Part shown: positions 35,410 through 44,168 of the stretch, piece by piece
Layout of the letters: every line of letters starts with the position of its first letter
How positions within the stretch are numbered: position 1 is the first letter of the stretch
Assembly (NCBI RefSeq): GCF_004364865.1
Contig: NZ_SOAU01000001.1
Location: forward strand, 2,574,001-2,638,000
Direction of reading: 5' to 3'
DNA: 64,000 bases
From: Ilumatobacter fluminis
GTDB taxonomy: Bacteria; Actinomycetota; Acidimicrobiia; Acidimicrobiales; Ilumatobacteraceae
The notes under the pieces: model-generated
Seen by the model: only the letters and a program-made list of their open reading frames with translations
Databases searched by the model: none
What the model was told of the DNA's origin: nothing
Translations under genes and position numbers: made by a program

Positions 35410-36054
35410 ATGCATCTGGGACTCTCCGCCGACGAAGTACTCACCACCACCCGCGCCGTCCGCAAGCGACTCGACTTCGAGCGCCCCGTGGAGCGGGAGG
35501 TGATCATGGAGTGCCTCGAGATCGCGCTCCAGGCGCCCACCGGCTCCAACCGCCAGGGCTGGCAGTGGGTGTTCGTCACCGACCCCGACAAGAAGAAGGC
35601 CCTCCGCGACATCTACGCCGAGCGCTTCGACGCCTACCGCAACATGCCTCGCCCGACGTACGACGACGGTGACGTCCGTGGCGAGCGCGCCGAGAAGGTC
35701 GTCGACTCGGCGAGCTATCTGTCGGAGCACTTCCACGAGGCGCCCGTGCTCATGATCCCGTGCCTGGAGGGCAAGCCGGGCGACGGTGTCGCCGGGTCGG
35801 CCGGCTACTGGGGATCGCTCCTGCCGGCGGTGTGGAGTTTCATGCTGGCGCTGCGCGAGCGCGGGATCGGTTCGGCGTGGACCACGCTGCACCTGCCCAA
35901 CGGCGGCGACGAGCAGGCCGCCGAGATCCTCGGCATCCCGCACGACAAGTACAGCCAGGCCGGCTTGTTCCCGATCGCCTACACCCAAGGCACCGATTTC
36001 AAGCTCGCCAAGCGACTCCCCGCCGAGGAAGTCAGCCACTGGGACGAGTGGTGA
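35410..36054 (+). CDS. nitroreductase-family flavoprotein
   Basis: 214 residues. TTTRAVRKRLDFERPV at the N-terminus (FMN phosphate-binding RSxRxF-like motif), APTGSNRQGWQWVFVTD, and the later GSLLPAVWSFMLALRERGIGSAWTTLHL with GIPHDKYSQAGLFPIAY are typical of FMN-dependent nitroreductases. Uses NAD(P)H to reduce nitro compounds, quinones or other acceptors. Its last 23 bases overlap the end of the opposing membrane protein gene. Confidence 0.92.
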   Translation: MHLGLSADEVLTTTRAVRKRLDFERPVEREVIMECLEIALQAPTGSNRQGWQWVFVTDPDKKKALRDIYAERFDAYRNMPRPTYDDGDVRGERAEKVVDSASYLSEHFHEAPVLMIPCLEGKPGDGVAGSAGYWGSLLPAVWSFMLALRERGIGSAWTTLHLPNGGDEQAAEILGIPHDKYSQAGLFPIAYTQGTDFKLAKRLPAEEVSHWDEW

Positions 36055-36502
36055 CGGCGGGCGACGCCTCGCACCACTGCTGAACCCGCAACCGGTGCCA
36101 CCGCGGCACCGACACGTCATCGCCGTCGACCGACCACCGGTCGCTCAGCAGACCCAGTCCCTCCAGCCGCAGCCGCTCGGGGGCGACCACGTCGACCCGT
36201 TCGACCGGCTTTCGACGCCACCGGGCCGACCGGTAGACGGCGACGCCGCCCGGCGTGGTCGCCAACGCGACGGGCGGGCGCACGACCTCGGCGAGGAACG
36301 GCAGGGCCAGGGCAGCCAGCCCGAACCCCCATCGGGCAACCGAACCGGGCCCCGAAGCGACAGCGATCAGGAACACGACGACGCTCAGGACAGCCCCGCC
36401 GAACCGAACCGGCCCCATGATGCGATCACCCCACACGGCATCGGTCGCGCCCTCGCCGCCGTCGAGACGATGCACCGCATCGAGGAGTCGTGCGTTCGCC
36501 AT
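36032..36502 (-). CDS. small membrane protein of unknown function
   Basis: 156 residues. Two hydrophobic helices (about 35-50 MGPVRFGGAVLSVVVFLIAV and 56-72 WGFGLAALALPFLAEVV) and then a C-terminal hydrophilic part with beta-strand character (GVAVYRSARWRRKPVERVDVV ... RWHRLRV) resembling a PH-like domain. No family name could be assigned. It overlaps the nitroreductase gene tail to tail by 23 bp. Confidence 0.65.
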   Translation of the reverse strand: MANARLLDAVHRLDGGEGATDAVWGDRIMGPVRFGGAVLSVVVFLIAVASGPGSVARWGFGLAALALPFLAEVVRPPVALATTPGGVAVYRSARWRRKPVERVDVVAPERLRLEGLGLLSDRWSVDGDDVSVPRWHRLRVQQWCEASPAVTTRPSG

Positions 36503-36533
36503 GGCGCCAGCGTAGGCGACCAGGAATCGGTCG

Positions 36534-37259
36534 TCACTCGACGAGGCGGAGGCCGGCGGGGGTGACGCTCGGGACGTCGTTGGGGAGTTCGACGACGAAC
36601 TCGGTGCGGTGTGCCGGGAAGAGATGTTCGCTCATCAGAATCGGCCGCCCGTCTGCGTCGTTGGTGACGCGTCGACACTTGAGCAACGGCGCGCCGACGG
36701 GCACGGCCAGGAGGTCGGCCTCGTCGGCATGGGCGACATCGGCGCCGATCGTCTGCGTGGCGCCTCGCAGCTTGCCGTCGAGCAACTCGTAGAACGGGTG
36801 CCGCTCGACGTCGCTCAACGACAGCCGCTCCCCCAGCTCGGCCGGGCACCAGACGGTGACGACGGCGAACGGTTCGCCGTCGGCCAGATTGACGCGCTTG
36901 ACCCGCAGCACCTTGGCGACCCCGAGCACGCGTCGCACGTGGGCGGGGGGCTTCTCGAAGGCGAACTCGAGCACCCGGCGCTGCGCGTCGCGCCCGCTCG
37001 TCTCGAGCTGCGCCTCGATCGTGCCGAGCGACTCGAGCCGCTGGGGCACCGGCTCGGTCGCGACGAACCACCCGAACCCCTGTCGGGCATCGATCAGGCC
37101 GTCGTCGCGGACCAGTTCGAGCGCTCGGCGCACGGTGACGCGGCTCGCGGAGAACTCGGCCGACAGCTCCGACTCGGACGGGAGCAGCGAGCCAGGAGCG
37201 GCGTTCCGGACGCGCTCGCGCAGTGCCTCGGCGATCTCCTGGTAGCGGATCGAACGCAT
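36534..37259 (-). CDS. GntR-family (HutC/UTRA subtype) regulator
   Basis: 241 residues. N-terminal GntR helix-turn-helix: [46 protein letters not shown], then a UTRA ligand-binding domain (about 80-235: [52 protein letters not shown]). HutC-type regulators bind small metabolites. It lies 13 bp downstream of the VOC gene on the same strand, so they share a promoter that faces aconitase. It may respond to a metabolite connected with these genes; this is inference. Confidence 0.9.
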   Translation of the reverse strand: MRSIRYQEIAEALRERVRNAAPGSLLPSESELSAEFSASRVTVRRALELVRDDGLIDARQGFGWFVATEPVPQRLESLGTIEAQLETSGRDAQRRVLEFAFEKPPAHVRRVLGVAKVLRVKRVNLADGEPFAVVTVWCPAELGERLSLSDVERHPFYELLDGKLRGATQTIGADVAHADEADLLAVPVGAPLLKCRRVTNDADGRPILMSEHLFPAHRTEFVVELPNDVPSVTPAGLRLVE

Positions 37260-37272
37260 CAGGCCGTTCCCA

Positions 37273-37692
37273 TCAGCTCGATGCCTCCACCAGCTCGATG
37301 CGGTTCCCGAACGGATCGTCGAGGTGACATCGGACGGTGCCGGGGATCTCGTCGCTCCATCGCACGTCGAGCCCCCGCTCGACGACGAAGGCATCGAGAT
37401 CGGCGACCAGCAGTGCCGGGTGCGCCTTGCGGGCCGGCACGAAGTCGGGGTCGGCACCGACGTGGACCACCGTGCTGCCCGCCTCGAACCAGGCCCCGCC
37501 GCGGGCCGCCATCACCGGCGGTTTCGGCACCTCGACGAGACCCAGCACACCGACGTAGAACGCCCTCGCCTCGTCTTCGGACGCAACGGGGATGGCGAGC
37601 TGGACGTGGTCGATGCCACGCCACGGCGACGTGGGACACGCACCGGTGCTGTCGGCTCCGTGGCCGCCGTCCGGACTCTTTGCCGCTTCCAT
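37273..37692 (-). CDS. VOC-family (glyoxalase-like) protein
   Basis: 139 residues. ATG 37692 is chosen since it follows a -10-like TATAAT by nine bases. The single domain carries [35 protein letters not shown], and [15 protein letters not shown], landmarks of the vicinal-oxygen-chelate fold; the His in GIDHVQLAI and the Glu in RIELVE are candidate metal ligands. Substrate unknown. First gene of a two-gene unit with the GntR regulator. Confidence 0.85.
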   Translation of the reverse strand: MEAAKSPDGGHGADSTGACPTSPWRGIDHVQLAIPVASEDEARAFYVGVLGLVEVPKPPVMAARGGAWFEAGSTVVHVGADPDFVPARKAHPALLVADLDAFVVERGLDVRWSDEIPGTVRCHLDDPFGNRIELVEASS

Positions 37693-37716
37693 CAGACTTG
37701 TATTATAGTTGTCTAC
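37693..37716. promoter_or_regulatory. 24-bp shared divergent promoter (VOC-GntR / aconitase)
   Basis: The whole gap between the start codons is AT-rich in a GC-rich genome. On the minus strand it holds the consensus TATAAT (37702-37707) nine bases from the VOC ATG; on the plus strand TATAGT (37704-37709) eight bases before the aconitase ATG, with TTGCCG 18 bp upstream as a possible -35. The two -10 boxes overlap, so transcription in the two directions should compete. TGTA-N11-TACA (37699-37717) is a possible operator for the GntR protein. Both mRNAs would have almost no leader. Confidence 0.65.
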
Positions 37717-40002
37717 ATGACCGTGACCGCCAGTACCCCTATCGAGCTCGTGGAGCGCGTCTACGCGTCGCTCCCCGACAACGTCCAGCTCGGCCGTGAA
37801 CGTCTCGGCCGCCCGCTCACCCTCGCCGAGAAGATCCTCATCAACCACCTGGCCGATCCGTCGGTCGACGTCGACCGTGGCGTCACCTACAACGACTTCA
37901 ACCCCGACCGCGTCGCGATGCAGGACGCCACCGCCCAGATGGCGCTGCTGCAGTTCATGACCGCCGGGCTGCCCGAGGTGGCCGTGCCGTCGACAGTGCA
38001 CTGCGACCACCTGATCCAGGCCAAGGTCGGCGCGCAGATCGACCTCGGTGTCGCGATCGACACCAACAAGGAGGTCTACGACTTCCTGAAGAGCGTCTCG
38101 GCCAAGTACCAGATCGGCTTCTGGGGCCCCGGCTCCGGCATCATCCACCAGGTCGTGCTCGAGAACTACGCCTTCCCCGGCGGCATGATGATCGGCACCG
38201 ACAGCCACACCCCGAACGCCGGCGGCCTCGGCATGGTCGCGATCGGCGTCGGTGGCGCCGACGCCGTCGACGTCATGACCGGCTTCCCGTGGAACGTCCG
38301 CTGGCCGAAGGTCATCGGCGTCAAGCTCACCGGCTCGCTCTCGGGTTGGTCGAGCCCGAAGGACGTCATCCTCGAGGTCGCCCGACAGCTGACGGTCAAG
38401 GGCGGCACCGGCGCCATCATCGAGTACCACGGCCCTGGCGCCGACTCGATCAGCGCCACCGGCAAGGCCACGATCTGCAACATGGGTGCCGAGATCGGCG
38501 CCACGACGTCGGTGTTCGGCTACGACCAGAACATGGCGATGTACCTCAAGGCCACCGGCCGCGAGGCGATCGCCGACGCCGCCGACAAGGTCGCCGACGA
38601 CCTGCGGCCCGACGAGGGCGCCCTGTACGACCAGGTCATCGAGATCGACCTCGATCAGCTCAAGCCGCTCCTCAACGGCCCGCACACGCCCGACCTCGCC
38701 CACAAGGCCGGCGCCGACGGCGTCGGCGCTGCGGCTCGCGAGAACGGTTGGCCGCTCGAACCGTCGGCCACGCTGATCGGCTCGTGCACCAACAGCTCGT
38801 ACGAGGACATCACCCGTGCGGCGTCGATCGCACGCCAGGCCGCTGCGAAGGGCCTCACGGCCAAGACCGACCTCCTGATCACCCCCGGGTCCGAGCAGAC
38901 CCGAGCCACGATCGAGCGCGACGGCCTGCTCGCCGATCTCGAGGCGATCGGTGCGACGGTGCTCGCCAACGCCTGCGGTCCCTGCATCGGCCAGTGGAGC
39001 CGCCCCGAGTCGGTGACCGGTGAGATCAACACGATCGTCACCTCGTTCAACCGCAACTTCCCGAAGCGCAACGACGGCTCGGCGAACACGCTCGCCTTCG
39101 TCACGTCGCCCGACACGGTCATGGCGATCGCCCTCTCGGGCCGCCTCGACTTCGACCCGACCACCGACACGATCACCGCCCCCGACGGCACCGAGGTCAG
39201 CCTCGACCCGCCGGTCGGCCAGGTGCTCCCCGACGCCGGCTACGACCCGGGCGAGGACACGTTCACGCCCCCGCCGGCCGACTCGTCCGACGTCGAGGTC
39301 ATCGTCAGCCCATCGAGCGACCGCCTGCAGCTGCTCGACCCGTTCCCGGCGTGGAGCGGCGACGACTACCGCGACCTGCCGATCCTGGTGAAGGCCCAGG
39401 GCAAGTTCACGACCGACCACATCTCGATGGCCGGCCCGTGGCTGAAGTACCGCGGTCACCTCGAGAACATCTCGGGCAACCTCTACCTCGGCGCCGTCAA
39501 CGCGTACACGAACGCAGACGGCTCGGCCTACGAGGTCGGCCACGGCAAGAACGTGCTCACCGGCGACACCCAGACGTTCCCCGAGATCGCCAAGGCGTAC
39601 CACGAGGCCGGACAGCCGTGGGTCGTCATCGGCGACGAGAACATGGGTGAGGGCTCGAGCCGTGAACATGCAGCGATGGAGCCCCGCTTCCGCATGGGTC
39701 TGGTGGCGATCGCCCGCAGCTTCGCTCGCATCCACGAAACCAACCTGAAGAAGCAGGGCATGGTGCCGCTGACCTTCTCCGATCCGGCCACCTACGACCT
39801 GATCGACGAGGACGACCGCATCAACGTGCTCGGTCTCCCGCCGGTGCCCGACCAGCCGGTGCACTGCCAGATCGTCAAGCCCGACGGCACCACGATCGAC
39901 TTCGAAGCGAACCACACGTTCAGCCCCGAGCAGGTCGAGTGGTTCCGTGCGGGTTCGGCGCTCAACATCGTGCGCCAGAAGGTCGCCGACGGCACCGCCT
40001 GA
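37717..40002 (+). CDS. aconitate hydratase, mitochondrial (ACO2-like) type
   Basis: 761-residue TCA-cycle enzyme interconverting citrate and isocitrate through cis-aconitate. Three cysteines bind the 4Fe-4S cluster: GSCTNSS and ACGPCIGQW. Other landmarks: [53 protein letters not shown]. The length and motifs such as HCDHLIQAK and [16 protein letters not shown] match the mitochondrial-type family rather than the roughly 900-residue AcnA usual in actinobacteria. Start ATG 37717 lies directly at the shared promoter with the GntR-VOC genes. Followed by a strong hairpin. Confidence 0.93.
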   Translation: MTVTASTPIELVERVYASLPDNVQLGRERLGRPLTLAEKILINHLADPSVDVDRGVTYNDFNPDRVAMQDATAQMALLQFMTAGLPEVAVPSTVHCDHLIQAKVGAQIDLGVAIDTNKEVYDFLKSVSAKYQIGFWGPGSGIIHQVVLENYAFPGGMMIGTDSHTPNAGGLGMVAIGVGGADAVDVMTGFPWNVRWPKVIGVKLTGSLSGWSSPKDVILEVARQLTVKGGTGAIIEYHGPGADSISATGKATICNMGAEIGATTSVFGYDQNMAMYLKATGREAIADAADKVADDLRPDEGALYDQVIEIDLDQLKPLLNGPHTPDLAHKAGADGVGAAARENGWPLEPSATLIGSCTNSSYEDITRAASIARQAAAKGLTAKTDLLITPGSEQTRATIERDGLLADLEAIGATVLANACGPCIGQWSRPESVTGEINTIVTSFNRNFPKRNDGSANTLAFVTSPDTVMAIALSGRLDFDPTTDTITAPDGTEVSLDPPVGQVLPDAGYDPGEDTFTPPPADSSDVEVIVSPSSDRLQLLDPFPAWSGDDYRDLPILVKAQGKFTTDHISMAGPWLKYRGHLENISGNLYLGAVNAYTNADGSAYEVGHGKNVLTGDTQTFPEIAKAYHEAGQPWVVIGDENMGEGSSREHAAMEPRFRMGLVAIARSFARIHETNLKKQGMVPLTFSDPATYDLIDEDDRINVLGLPPVPDQPVHCQIVKPDGTTIDFEANHTFSPEQVEWFRAGSALNIVRQKVADGTA

Positions 40003-40044
40003 CGGCGAGCAGCATCACGAACGGGTCGCACAACGGCCCGGTCC

Positions 40045-40089
40045 GACGCCGGGTTCGGTGGGGAGCGATCCCTCACCGGACCCGGCGTC
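40045..40089. terminator. strong bidirectional hairpin after aconitase
   Basis: Left arm GACGCCGGGTTCGGTG followed by GGGA, loop GCGA, then TCCC and the complementary arm ending CCCGGCGTC; one mismatch plus one bulged base in about 20 pairs. It sits between the converging aconitase and PAP2 genes. There is no T-run, as is common for GC-rich actinobacterial terminators. Confidence 0.75.
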
Positions 40090-40190
40090 GTTGCGTCCCG
40101 GTTGCGAGCCAGTTCAGCCACGGCGCCCTGTGACGGGCACGGCGATGCGCACGGTCTGCGCGGGAGGTCGAGCTTCGGGTGGTGACGCGA

Positions 40191-41075
40191 TCAGGACGTC
40201 GTCGACGAGTCGACGTCGCGCTGTGGCGCGTTCGCCGTGGGCGACGCCGAGTTGGCGTGCGCCTCGAGCTGGTCGAGTCCGGCGGCGGTCTGGAACCGCA
40301 GCTTCGTCCACGACCAGCGACGATCGCCGACCCAGGCCTGCACGACCCGATAGACACCGATCGCCGCCATGATCAAGATGCCGGCGACGGCGGCGTCGAT
40401 CCACCAGTGGTTCGCCGTTGCGATGATCGCCAGCGTCATCAGCGCCGGGTGGATCAGGATCAGATAGCGCCACGGTGACTTGAGCACCATGATCACGGCG
40501 ATCGCCTCGATCATCGCCCAGCCGAAGTGCAGCGACGGCATGGCGGCGATCTGGTTGGCGGCGCCGTCGAGCGCGTTGGCCGGGTAGATGCTCGGCCCGA
40601 ACGTCGCCATCGTGTCGACGAAACCGGCCATCATCCGGGGTGGAGCCAGCGGGAAGATCAGGTGGATGACGAGGGCCGAGAAGGTCACGAACGCCATCAG
40701 GTTCCGCACGAAGGAGTAGTGGCCGTGGTGGCGCCAGTACAGCCACAGCAGCAGGCCGATCGCGGCCGGGAAGTGGAACACCACGTAGTACTGGTTGAGC
40801 AGCTTGATGATCGTGGGGTGATCGAGCAGGAACTGCTGCAGGTTGTCCTCGAAGGGCAGGCCGAGCCAGGTCTCGAAGCTGATCACGCCGCGGGCGTTGT
40901 CGAACGCCGCACGCAGGTCGCCACGGGTGAACAGACGGATCGTTCGGTAGATGACGAGCAGGCCGGCGCAGATGCCGATCTCGAGCAGCAGGCGGAAGCC
41001 GTATCGGCTGCGCCACCACGACGCGATTGATCCGGTGACGTCACGTCCTCCGGATTGCACCGTCGTACCCATCAC
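40191..41075 (-). CDS. PAP2-superfamily membrane phosphatase / lipid phosphotransferase
   Basis: 294 residues with five to six membrane helices. The conserved C-terminal catalytic pieces are AAMPSLHFGWAMIEA (Ser-Leu-His of PAP2 motif 2) and ATANHWWIDAAVAG (His and Asp of motif 3); this spacing is typical of the inositol-phosphorylceramide synthase/Aur1-like branch and of bacterial PAP2 proteins that transfer head groups. Likely acts at the outer face of the membrane. The C-terminus after about 250 is hydrophilic. Exact substrate unknown. Confidence 0.85.
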   Translation of the reverse strand: MMGTTVQSGGRDVTGSIASWWRSRYGFRLLLEIGICAGLLVIYRTIRLFTRGDLRAAFDNARGVISFETWLGLPFEDNLQQFLLDHPTIIKLLNQYYVVFHFPAAIGLLLWLYWRHHGHYSFVRNLMAFVTFSALVIHLIFPLAPPRMMAGFVDTMATFGPSIYPANALDGAANQIAAMPSLHFGWAMIEAIAVIMVLKSPWRYLILIHPALMTLAIIATANHWWIDAAVAGILIMAAIGVYRVVQAWVGDRRWSWTKLRFQTAAGLDQLEAHANSASPTANAPQRDVDSSTTS

Positions 41076-41351
41076 GACCTTCCTCGCCAGTTATGTCGCC
41101 CGCTGTGGCCTTCCACAGTAGTCCCGTAACGCCTTCTTCATAGAGATCATTCCCGGTTTCATCGGTCACAATCCACTGGTTTTCGCGCATCGGTGCTGGA
41201 CAACGACGTGATCGCGCCGTGTTCGGCCACGATGCGTCGCCATCCGGCCACCGACAAGATGACATGCGGGCGAACATGCCCGTTTCAGGTCGCGTCCAAA
41301 CCAGAACGAACGCGGCCGCACCGCCGCCGAACAACCAGCATCGACCACGGA

Positions 41352-41966
41352 ATGGAACCGAACACGCGCGTCATGCGTTCTATGGTCGTGCAGGTGACCG
41401 AGAACCACGACGGTTCGGCCACAGGTGGGACCCCGACGACGAGCGCGGCGACGACCGCGACGACCGCGGACGCCGCGCCTGCGACCCGACTGCGGACCGA
41501 CGATTTCGACGAGTTCTGCGTCGCCGTCCAGCCGTCGCTGGCGCGTGCGCTCGCACTCACCCTGAACGACGCCGAGCTCGGCCGTGACGCTGCCGCCGAG
41601 GGCCTGACCCGGGCGTGGGCTCGGTGGTCGAGCGTGTCGGCCATGGACAACCCCGCCGGATGGGTCTACCGGGTCGGGTTGAACTGGGCCCGGTCGCGCC
41701 TGCGGAAACGACGACGAGAGGTGAGCACCGCGTTCCCGCCCGATCGCAGCCGCACCTCGGCAGCGATCGACGGCTACGACGACGCCGTCGCTGGGGCGCT
41801 CGCCCGCCTGTCGCCCGACCATCGTGCGGTGGTGGTCGCTCGCTACTACCTCGACTGGTCGGAGGCGGCCACCGCCGCCGCGCTCGAGGTGCCGGCCGGC
41901 ACCGTGAAGAGCAGGCTGAGCAGGGCGCTCGAACGACTCGACGACGACCTCAGGAGCGACGGATGA
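41352..41966 (+). CDS. ECF-type RNA polymerase sigma factor
   Basis: About 204 residues. Region 2: FCVAVQPSLARALALTLNDAELGRDAAAEGLTRAWARW; DNPAGWVYRVGLNWARSRLR between; region 4: ALARLSPDHRAVVVARYYLDWSEAATAAALEVPAGTVKSRLSRALERL. A Thr/Ala-rich N-terminal extension makes the exact start uncertain (ATG 41352, 41373 or 41382). The last base pairs overlap the next start (ATGA), so it is translationally coupled to a membrane protein that is a likely anti-sigma or sensor. No ECF promoter motif was recognised. Confidence 0.9.
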   Translation: MEPNTRVMRSMVVQVTENHDGSATGGTPTTSAATTATTADAAPATRLRTDDFDEFCVAVQPSLARALALTLNDAELGRDAAAEGLTRAWARWSSVSAMDNPAGWVYRVGLNWARSRLRKRRREVSTAFPPDRSRTSAAIDGYDDAVAGALARLSPDHRAVVVARYYLDWSEAATAAALEVPAGTVKSRLSRALERLDDDLRSDG

Positions 41967-44032
41967 ACCCGATCCCCGAACCCCCCGACCGCGACCGCCG
42001 GCTGCGCCGGACGCTCGACGCCTCCGCGGCGAGCCTCCAACTCGGTGCCGCCGCCCCGGGCGACATCGCAGCCCGTGGGCGCCGCCGCCGTCGGCACCGG
42101 CGACTCATCGGTGGCGGCGCCGTGTTGGCGCTGGTCGTCGGTTCGGCCGCTGTGCTCGCGAGCGGCTCCGACGACTCGACCGTCTCCACGAGCGACAGCG
42201 TCCCGCCCACGTCGACGGCGCCTGCACAACCCACACCGGCCACGCCGACCACCATCCAGGCGCCCGACGCCATCTCTCCGACGACCGGGCCATCGACGTC
42301 CGGGCCATCGACGTCCGGGCCACCGACGACGGCGACGCCGGCCGACGTCGACGCACAGCCCGACGACACGACGCCGACCGTGCCACCCGAGACCTCGTTC
42401 GGCAGTCTCGTTCCGTTCGGCGACGGTTTCGCCATGGTCACGACCCGAACCATCACGCCACCTCTCCCCGACCGTCTCCCACCCGAGATTCGCGACCTGT
42501 TCTCCGAGGAGGCGATCGCCCTGTTCGCCGACGGACTCCCACCGACGATCGAGGAGGCGACGCGCATCCTCGACGAGGCCGGCCTGCTCGGCGAAGTCAC
42601 CGAGGTGATCACGAACCATCCAGAGGCCTCCGACGCGATCTACGGCAGCGGACCTGCGACGCAGGTCACCGAGATCTGGACCACGGGCGACGGGGAGACG
42701 TGGACCCTGACCGAGGTCCCCGGCGGCCGCGCCTACCGTGCTGCGCTGCCGACATCGGACGGCCTGGTCGCATGGTCGACCGAACCGGGCTCCGATCAGG
42801 GCTCGACCGTGGTCAGTCTCGCCGCTACCGATGATCTGTCCGACTGGCGATTCGCCGAGTTTCCCCTCGGCCCCGACCCGGACGAACCGAGCTACCTCGA
42901 CGAGGTCGGCTGGGTCGACACCGTCGTGACCGTCGGCGATCAGTGGTTCGCGCTGGCGGAGGTGTCACGACACATCGACTGGCTCGAGGTGCTGCCGCCC
43001 GACGTTCGCGGCGAGATCGGCGACCGGGCGTTCGGCCTCACCTACGACGAGGAGTCGCTGACGGTCGACTACGTCACCGGCGAGGGCCAGATCGTCCGGT
43101 CGTTCGATTTCGTCGAGCTCGGGTTGCCCGACGGCCCTCGCGAGATCGACGGCCTGCCGCAACAGCGGTTGTTCACCGGGACCTTCGGGGGTGCTCCGGC
43201 GGCAGAGAGGATCGACCTCCCGAGCAACTCCGCGCTGGACGATCCTCTCGGAGCGACCGCCCGATCGCTGCATGCGCTCCCCTCCGGCGAGTTGGTCTAC
43301 GTCGGCAACTCCGTCTTCCGGTCGGGGGACGGACGTTCGTGGACCGAGTCAGCGGCACTCCCGGTCGAGCTCGTGGTCACGGGGTCGGCGCCGCTCGGCG
43401 ACCGGGTGCTCATCGCCGGTCGCCGCTCCGATGTCTCCGCTCCTATCTTCATGACATGGGACCCGGTCGATGGGCTCGTCGAGATCGCCGGCCCGGACGT
43501 GCCCGGCGACTTTGGACTGTGGGGCCGCCGAGCGTCGCCGACGTGGGTCGTCGACTCGGTGACGACGACGCCGGCACCACCGATCGAGTTCGGATTCGAG
43601 CACGACGGGCTCCAGTACGAGATCGTCGACGACCTGCAGACCTTCACTCTCGTGGTCACCGACGTAGCGACGGGCGACGTCGTCGTCGACCGCCTCATCC
43701 CGACCGAGGAACGCACCGAGCTGTTCGACACGCTCGGCGCCGGCGACCAGGAGACCGTCGCCGTGACCGACGACGACGGGACCGAGATCGCCCGCCTGCC
43801 GTCGGCCCTGGTCGTCAACGCCTACCTGGAGGCCCAGACCGGCGGAGTGTCCGAACCGGCTCGATCGGACCACGATCGCTGGCTGATCGCCACCACCGAC
43901 GGCGTCGACTGGTCGACGATCGATCTCGTCGACCCGGACGACGACAGCGTGTGGTCGGCCGAAGCGGTCCTCAACGGCCGGACACTCCTCGTGCGCGACC
44001 ACGACGACTGGTCGGTCGAGACGCTGCCCTGA
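41963..44032 (+). CDS. large membrane-anchored partner of the ECF sigma factor (putative anti-sigma/sensor)
   Basis: 689 residues. The N-terminal about 45 residues are cytoplasmic and very basic ([11 protein letters not shown]), one helix spans the membrane (about 48-67, GGGAVLALVVGSAAVLA), then a Thr/Pro/Ser stalk with the repeat SGPSTSGP, and a big extracytoplasmic domain of over 550 residues. That domain has repeated WTTGDGETWTLTEV, VFRSGDGRSWTES and IATTDGVDWSTI pieces, typical of BNR/propeller-like repeats. Encoded with an overlapping start with the sigma factor, so an anti-sigma or sensor role is inferred; no zinc-binding anti-sigma motif is present. May bind a surface signal. Confidence 0.75.
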   Translation: MNPIPEPPDRDRRLRRTLDASAASLQLGAAAPGDIAARGRRRRRHRRLIGGGAVLALVVGSAAVLASGSDDSTVSTSDSVPPTSTAPAQPTPATPTTIQAPDAISPTTGPSTSGPSTSGPPTTATPADVDAQPDDTTPTVPPETSFGSLVPFGDGFAMVTTRTITPPLPDRLPPEIRDLFSEEAIALFADGLPPTIEEATRILDEAGLLGEVTEVITNHPEASDAIYGSGPATQVTEIWTTGDGETWTLTEVPGGRAYRAALPTSDGLVAWSTEPGSDQGSTVVSLAATDDLSDWRFAEFPLGPDPDEPSYLDEVGWVDTVVTVGDQWFALAEVSRHIDWLEVLPPDVRGEIGDRAFGLTYDEESLTVDYVTGEGQIVRSFDFVELGLPDGPREIDGLPQQRLFTGTFGGAPAAERIDLPSNSALDDPLGATARSLHALPSGELVYVGNSVFRSGDGRSWTESAALPVELVVTGSAPLGDRVLIAGRRSDVSAPIFMTWDPVDGLVEIAGPDVPGDFGLWGRRASPTWVVDSVTTTPAPPIEFGFEHDGLQYEIVDDLQTFTLVVTDVATGDVVVDRLIPTEERTELFDTLGAGDQETVAVTDDDGTEIARLPSALVVNAYLEAQTGGVSEPARSDHDRWLIATTDGVDWSTIDLVDPDDDSVWSAEAVLNGRTLLVRDHDDWSVETLP

Positions 44033-44048
44033 CACACGGCGCGCCCGT

Positions 44049-44168
44049 GTCGGGATCAGTCGGTGCCGGGGCGGCGTTCGGCTTCGCTGTCGGGATCAGT
44101 CGGTGCCGGGGCGGCGTTCGGCTTCGCTGTCGGGATCAGTCGGTGCCGGGGCGACGCTCGGCCTCGTG
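44049..44168. repeat. three tandem 40-bp copies of the 3' end of the HAD-acyltransferase gene
   Basis: Units 44049-44088 and 44089-44128 are identical, each starting GTCGGGATCAGTCGGTGCCG; the third, 44129-44168, diverges at its end and contains the real stop codon (44136-44138) and last codons of the HAD-acyltransferase gene. The 40-bp length is not a multiple of three, so the downstream copies cannot extend the protein in frame. Confidence 0.9.
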
